55,631 bases of DNA from Hypholoma sublateritium FD-334 SS-4. Its lineage: Eukaryota > Basidiomycota > Agaricomycetes > Agaricales > Strophariaceae. How positions within the stretch are numbered: the first letter of the stretch is position 1; each line of letters starts with the position of its first letter. The translations under genes and the position numbers were made by a program. Location: the NCBI GenBank assembly GCA_000827495.1, contig KN817695.1, forward strand, positions 1 through 55,631. The letters run 5' to 3'. The notes beneath the pieces are model-generated. The model made no database searches, was not told the origin of the DNA, and worked only from the letters and a program-made list of their open reading frames with translations. Positions 53,776 to 55,631 of this stretch are shown piece by piece.

Positions 53776-55161
53776 TCATCCAGTTCCAGAGCCTGAGCCT
53801 GACGCGTGCGCGTTGCCGTAGCGGTCTTTGAAGCCCATCTGGCTCCGGCAGCTTCGGCCCCCGTGTCCGTGCCGTCCGAGGACATTCGCCGAGCAAACTG
53901 GTCCCTGCTTTGACGTGGAAGAATTGGGCGAGCTTTCGTCCTCGGGGAATACAGTTCGGTGGTAGCCGGGGAGGGAAGGGTACTGACACATCCCGGTGGG
54001 ATGCGTCTTGGCAGTGCACTGGAGGCAGTTGAATGGCTCGATGACTGTTAGTTCACCATCACAGACGATGTATCTGGCGGTGGCGGTTTGATTGAGTACC
54101 GAAATCCATTCCCTATGCTGGTCGGCGTCCAGGGTGGGCGGATCGATGAAAACCACGAAGCGGGTCATATCCTTCGTCGCTCCCGCGCCCTGCTTCTGCT
54201 CCTTCTGGCCAATAGAGTAGCTCCTGACTTCGACAGTGCTATTGATATAGGCAAGGCGTCCCTCGGGAGTACTCTTCCAGTAGATCGGGACATTATCATA
54301 TACCTCGTGTATCTTGGCAGCAATGTCGCTGCCGCGGGCGGAGATCGCAGCCCGGACTGTGTTTCGAACAAGCGTCTCCCCTTCCGGCGTGCCGGGGATA
54401 GTTGCATGCCCAAGAACGGTAGCGAACTTGCCAGGCTTTAGGTCGTAGGGGTACGTAACGACAGTACCCAGTGGGGTTGAGATGACAGGGGAGTGTTCGT
54501 TGAAAATGCGCTCGTATTGCGCCGTGGTCAGGCCATGGATAAGATAGGTTATGTAGACGTAGTGCGNAGTGCGGGTNGGGTCANTAGGCGTAGCGGCGTA
54601 GACACGCGGGGTAGTGCCGTCGTTCAGGACATATGTNAAGATTTCCTCCATCTTTGATNTAGCCCATGTNGGGTCCGAGCGAAATTTGTCGCCAGGGAAA
54701 AGAGCAAAGAATTTGCACGTATTGACGAGGTCCCAGAGCGTTTCCGTCATGGCGCTGGCGATGGCCAGCAGCTCCTTCCTCGTGACGCCTGTGACTCTGT
54801 AGGCGCCATCAGTGATCGGCGTGCGTACGAATCGGGGGGGAGGAAGCGGCGAGCGGTGAGCGGTGCCCATGGTGGCGGGACTATTCGCTTCATCCTCAGG
54901 ATCGGGCATGTCCTCGTCGAGGTTCGTGCTGTTCTTGGCTGAAGAGTCTCCCTGGGAGGAGGGCTGGTGCAGGGGGAGGCGAGGTTCGTTGGGCTGGACG
55001 CTAACTCGGCGGCGCTTCGCCCCGGCCAGCGGGGCGGTGCTCATAGAATCAGGCTCGACGTGCGTACCCTGTCGGTATCTTATAAGTGTCACATCAAGCA
55101 TACAGTTGCAGAGACACTTTACTTGCGCGTCGTGGCCTGTCTGATGTCCTTGCTCGGGCAT
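53776..55161 (-). CDS. CCHC zinc-knuckle (Gag-like) protein
   Basis: Minus-strand, 461 codons as read. MPEQGHQTGHDAQ is followed by a probable in-frame 54-nt intron (GTAAAG...CAG) and then GTHVEPDSMSTAPLAGAKRR. Central part: VTRKELLAIASAMTETLWDL, HYVYITYLIHGLTTAQYERI, VLGHATIPGTPEGETLVRNT, FVVFIDPPTLDADQHREWIS. C-terminal CLQCTAKTHPTGMC is an exact C-x2-C-x4-H-x4-C zinc knuckle, as in retroelement Gag and related nucleic-acid-binding proteins. Several ambiguous bases (54567-54670). No reverse transcriptase is visible nearby, so it is a stand-alone or domesticated Gag-like gene, or the first ORF of an element running out of the window; this is inference. Confidence 0.65.
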   Translation of the reverse strand: MPEQGHQTGHDAQVKCLCNCMLDVTLIRYRQGTHVEPDSMSTAPLAGAKRRRVSVQPNEPRLPLHQPSSQGDSSAKNSTNLDEDMPDPEDEANSPATMGTAHRSPLPPPRFVRTPITDGAYRVTGVTRKELLAIASAMTETLWDLVNTCKFFALFPGDKFRSDXTWAXSKMEEIXTYVLNDGTTPRVYAATPXDXTRTXHYVYITYLIHGLTTAQYERIFNEHSPVISTPLGTVVTYPYDLKPGKFATVLGHATIPGTPEGETLVRNTVRAAISARGSDIAAKIHEVYDNVPIYWKSTPEGRLAYINSTVEVRSYSIGQKEQKQGAGATKDMTRFVVFIDPPTLDADQHREWISVLNQTATARYIVCDGELTVIEPFNCLQCTAKTHPTGMCQYPSLPGYHRTVFPEDESSPNSSTSKQGPVCSANVLGRHGHGGRSCRSQMGFKDRYGNAHASGSGSGTG

Positions 55162-55631
55162 TTGTGAAATTTGGGTCGCTGGGATGCGCTGCGACGGGAG
55201 AGGAGTGGGCCAACTGTGGAAGTTAGAGGGGGAAGTTAGAGGGGGATGCGTTCAATGGGTTGCAGCGTCTGCGGCTCACGTTATCTAATTCATTCCTGCT
55301 CCTTTCAACCTGTCCTTCCTTTCATCTCTTTGTTCGTATCTCCGGCTCTTTTTCGCCTTTCATGCGTTGAGAGGCTTGCTGTCGGGCAAGACACGAATCA
55401 CAAAACACACAACCACTGCGGAGCGAGATTCTATCCCTAGATCGAGCGNCGCTCTTCCTAGTACTATAAAATCTAATGTGTGCTCTGCCCCGTAGTAGCT
55501 AGCTAATGTAACTTTATGTCTTTCTCTTCAACAATACCCTGCGGTTCGTTGTAAGGTAAGGGGAATTATTCAATACTAATCAATCAATTCAATCTAGCTT
55601 TCTTAGACTAGAGTAAAGAGAGATACAAGAG
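55162..55631. other. No gene seen
   Basis: Upstream region of the CCHC gene; GGAAGTTAGAGGGG is duplicated in tandem (55217-55245). Nothing else recognisable. Confidence 0.4.

Overview
The window is nuclear DNA of a filamentous basidiomycete, most likely an Agaricomycete. The signs are genes cut by many 45-60 nt GT-AG introns, Tnp2 (CACTA-type) transposases of the kind common in mushroom genomes, expanded mushroom-specific families with no known function, and relics of fungal genes (class IV chitin synthase, GH35 beta-galactosidase, CCT1, hexokinase, an LDB1-like adaptor). It is a repeat-rich region with few conserved genes and two runs of N.

Left flank, 1-16.8 kb: relics of a chitin synthase and a PI-PLC; a small Zn2Cys6 gene; a transposon gene pair (an 851-aa mushroom-specific 'partner' protein and a 1211-aa Tnp2 transposase with intact motifs); a small coiled-coil gene; and a long-TIR element containing a 1-kb gap, sitting in or beside a minus-strand gene.

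Main discovery, 16.8-53.0 kb: two 227-bp inverted repeats starting CACTATGGG lie 36,207 bp apart (16804-53010) and are flanked on both sides by TGA. Removing everything between them plus one TGA rejoins one open reading frame of a minus-strand coiled-coil gene (upstream half 53011-53388, downstream half 16679-16803). The whole interval therefore looks like one very large CACTA-superfamily transposon that landed in an exon. It encodes its own Tnp2 gene (whose first DDE Asp codon reads Asn), the partner gene tail-to-tail 33 bp away, and a 625-aa protein with a GMSSDES motif. Its left arm carries pieces of host genes: CCT1 (decayed), GH35 (nearly clean, with a 2.15-kb insert in one intron), hexokinase (first two exons only) and an LDB1/SEUSS-like adaptor. 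Three beta-propeller genes lie inside, two with a C-terminal membrane segment, plus several small unknown genes. A second TIR element of 4.8 kb with a GC-rich, tandemly repeated core is nested within it (39.0-43.9 kb).

Right flank, 53.0-55.6 kb: the 5' half of the split host gene and a 461-codon reading frame for a protein with a CCHC zinc knuckle. No rRNA, tRNA or CRISPR was found. All intron-exon models were made by eye.
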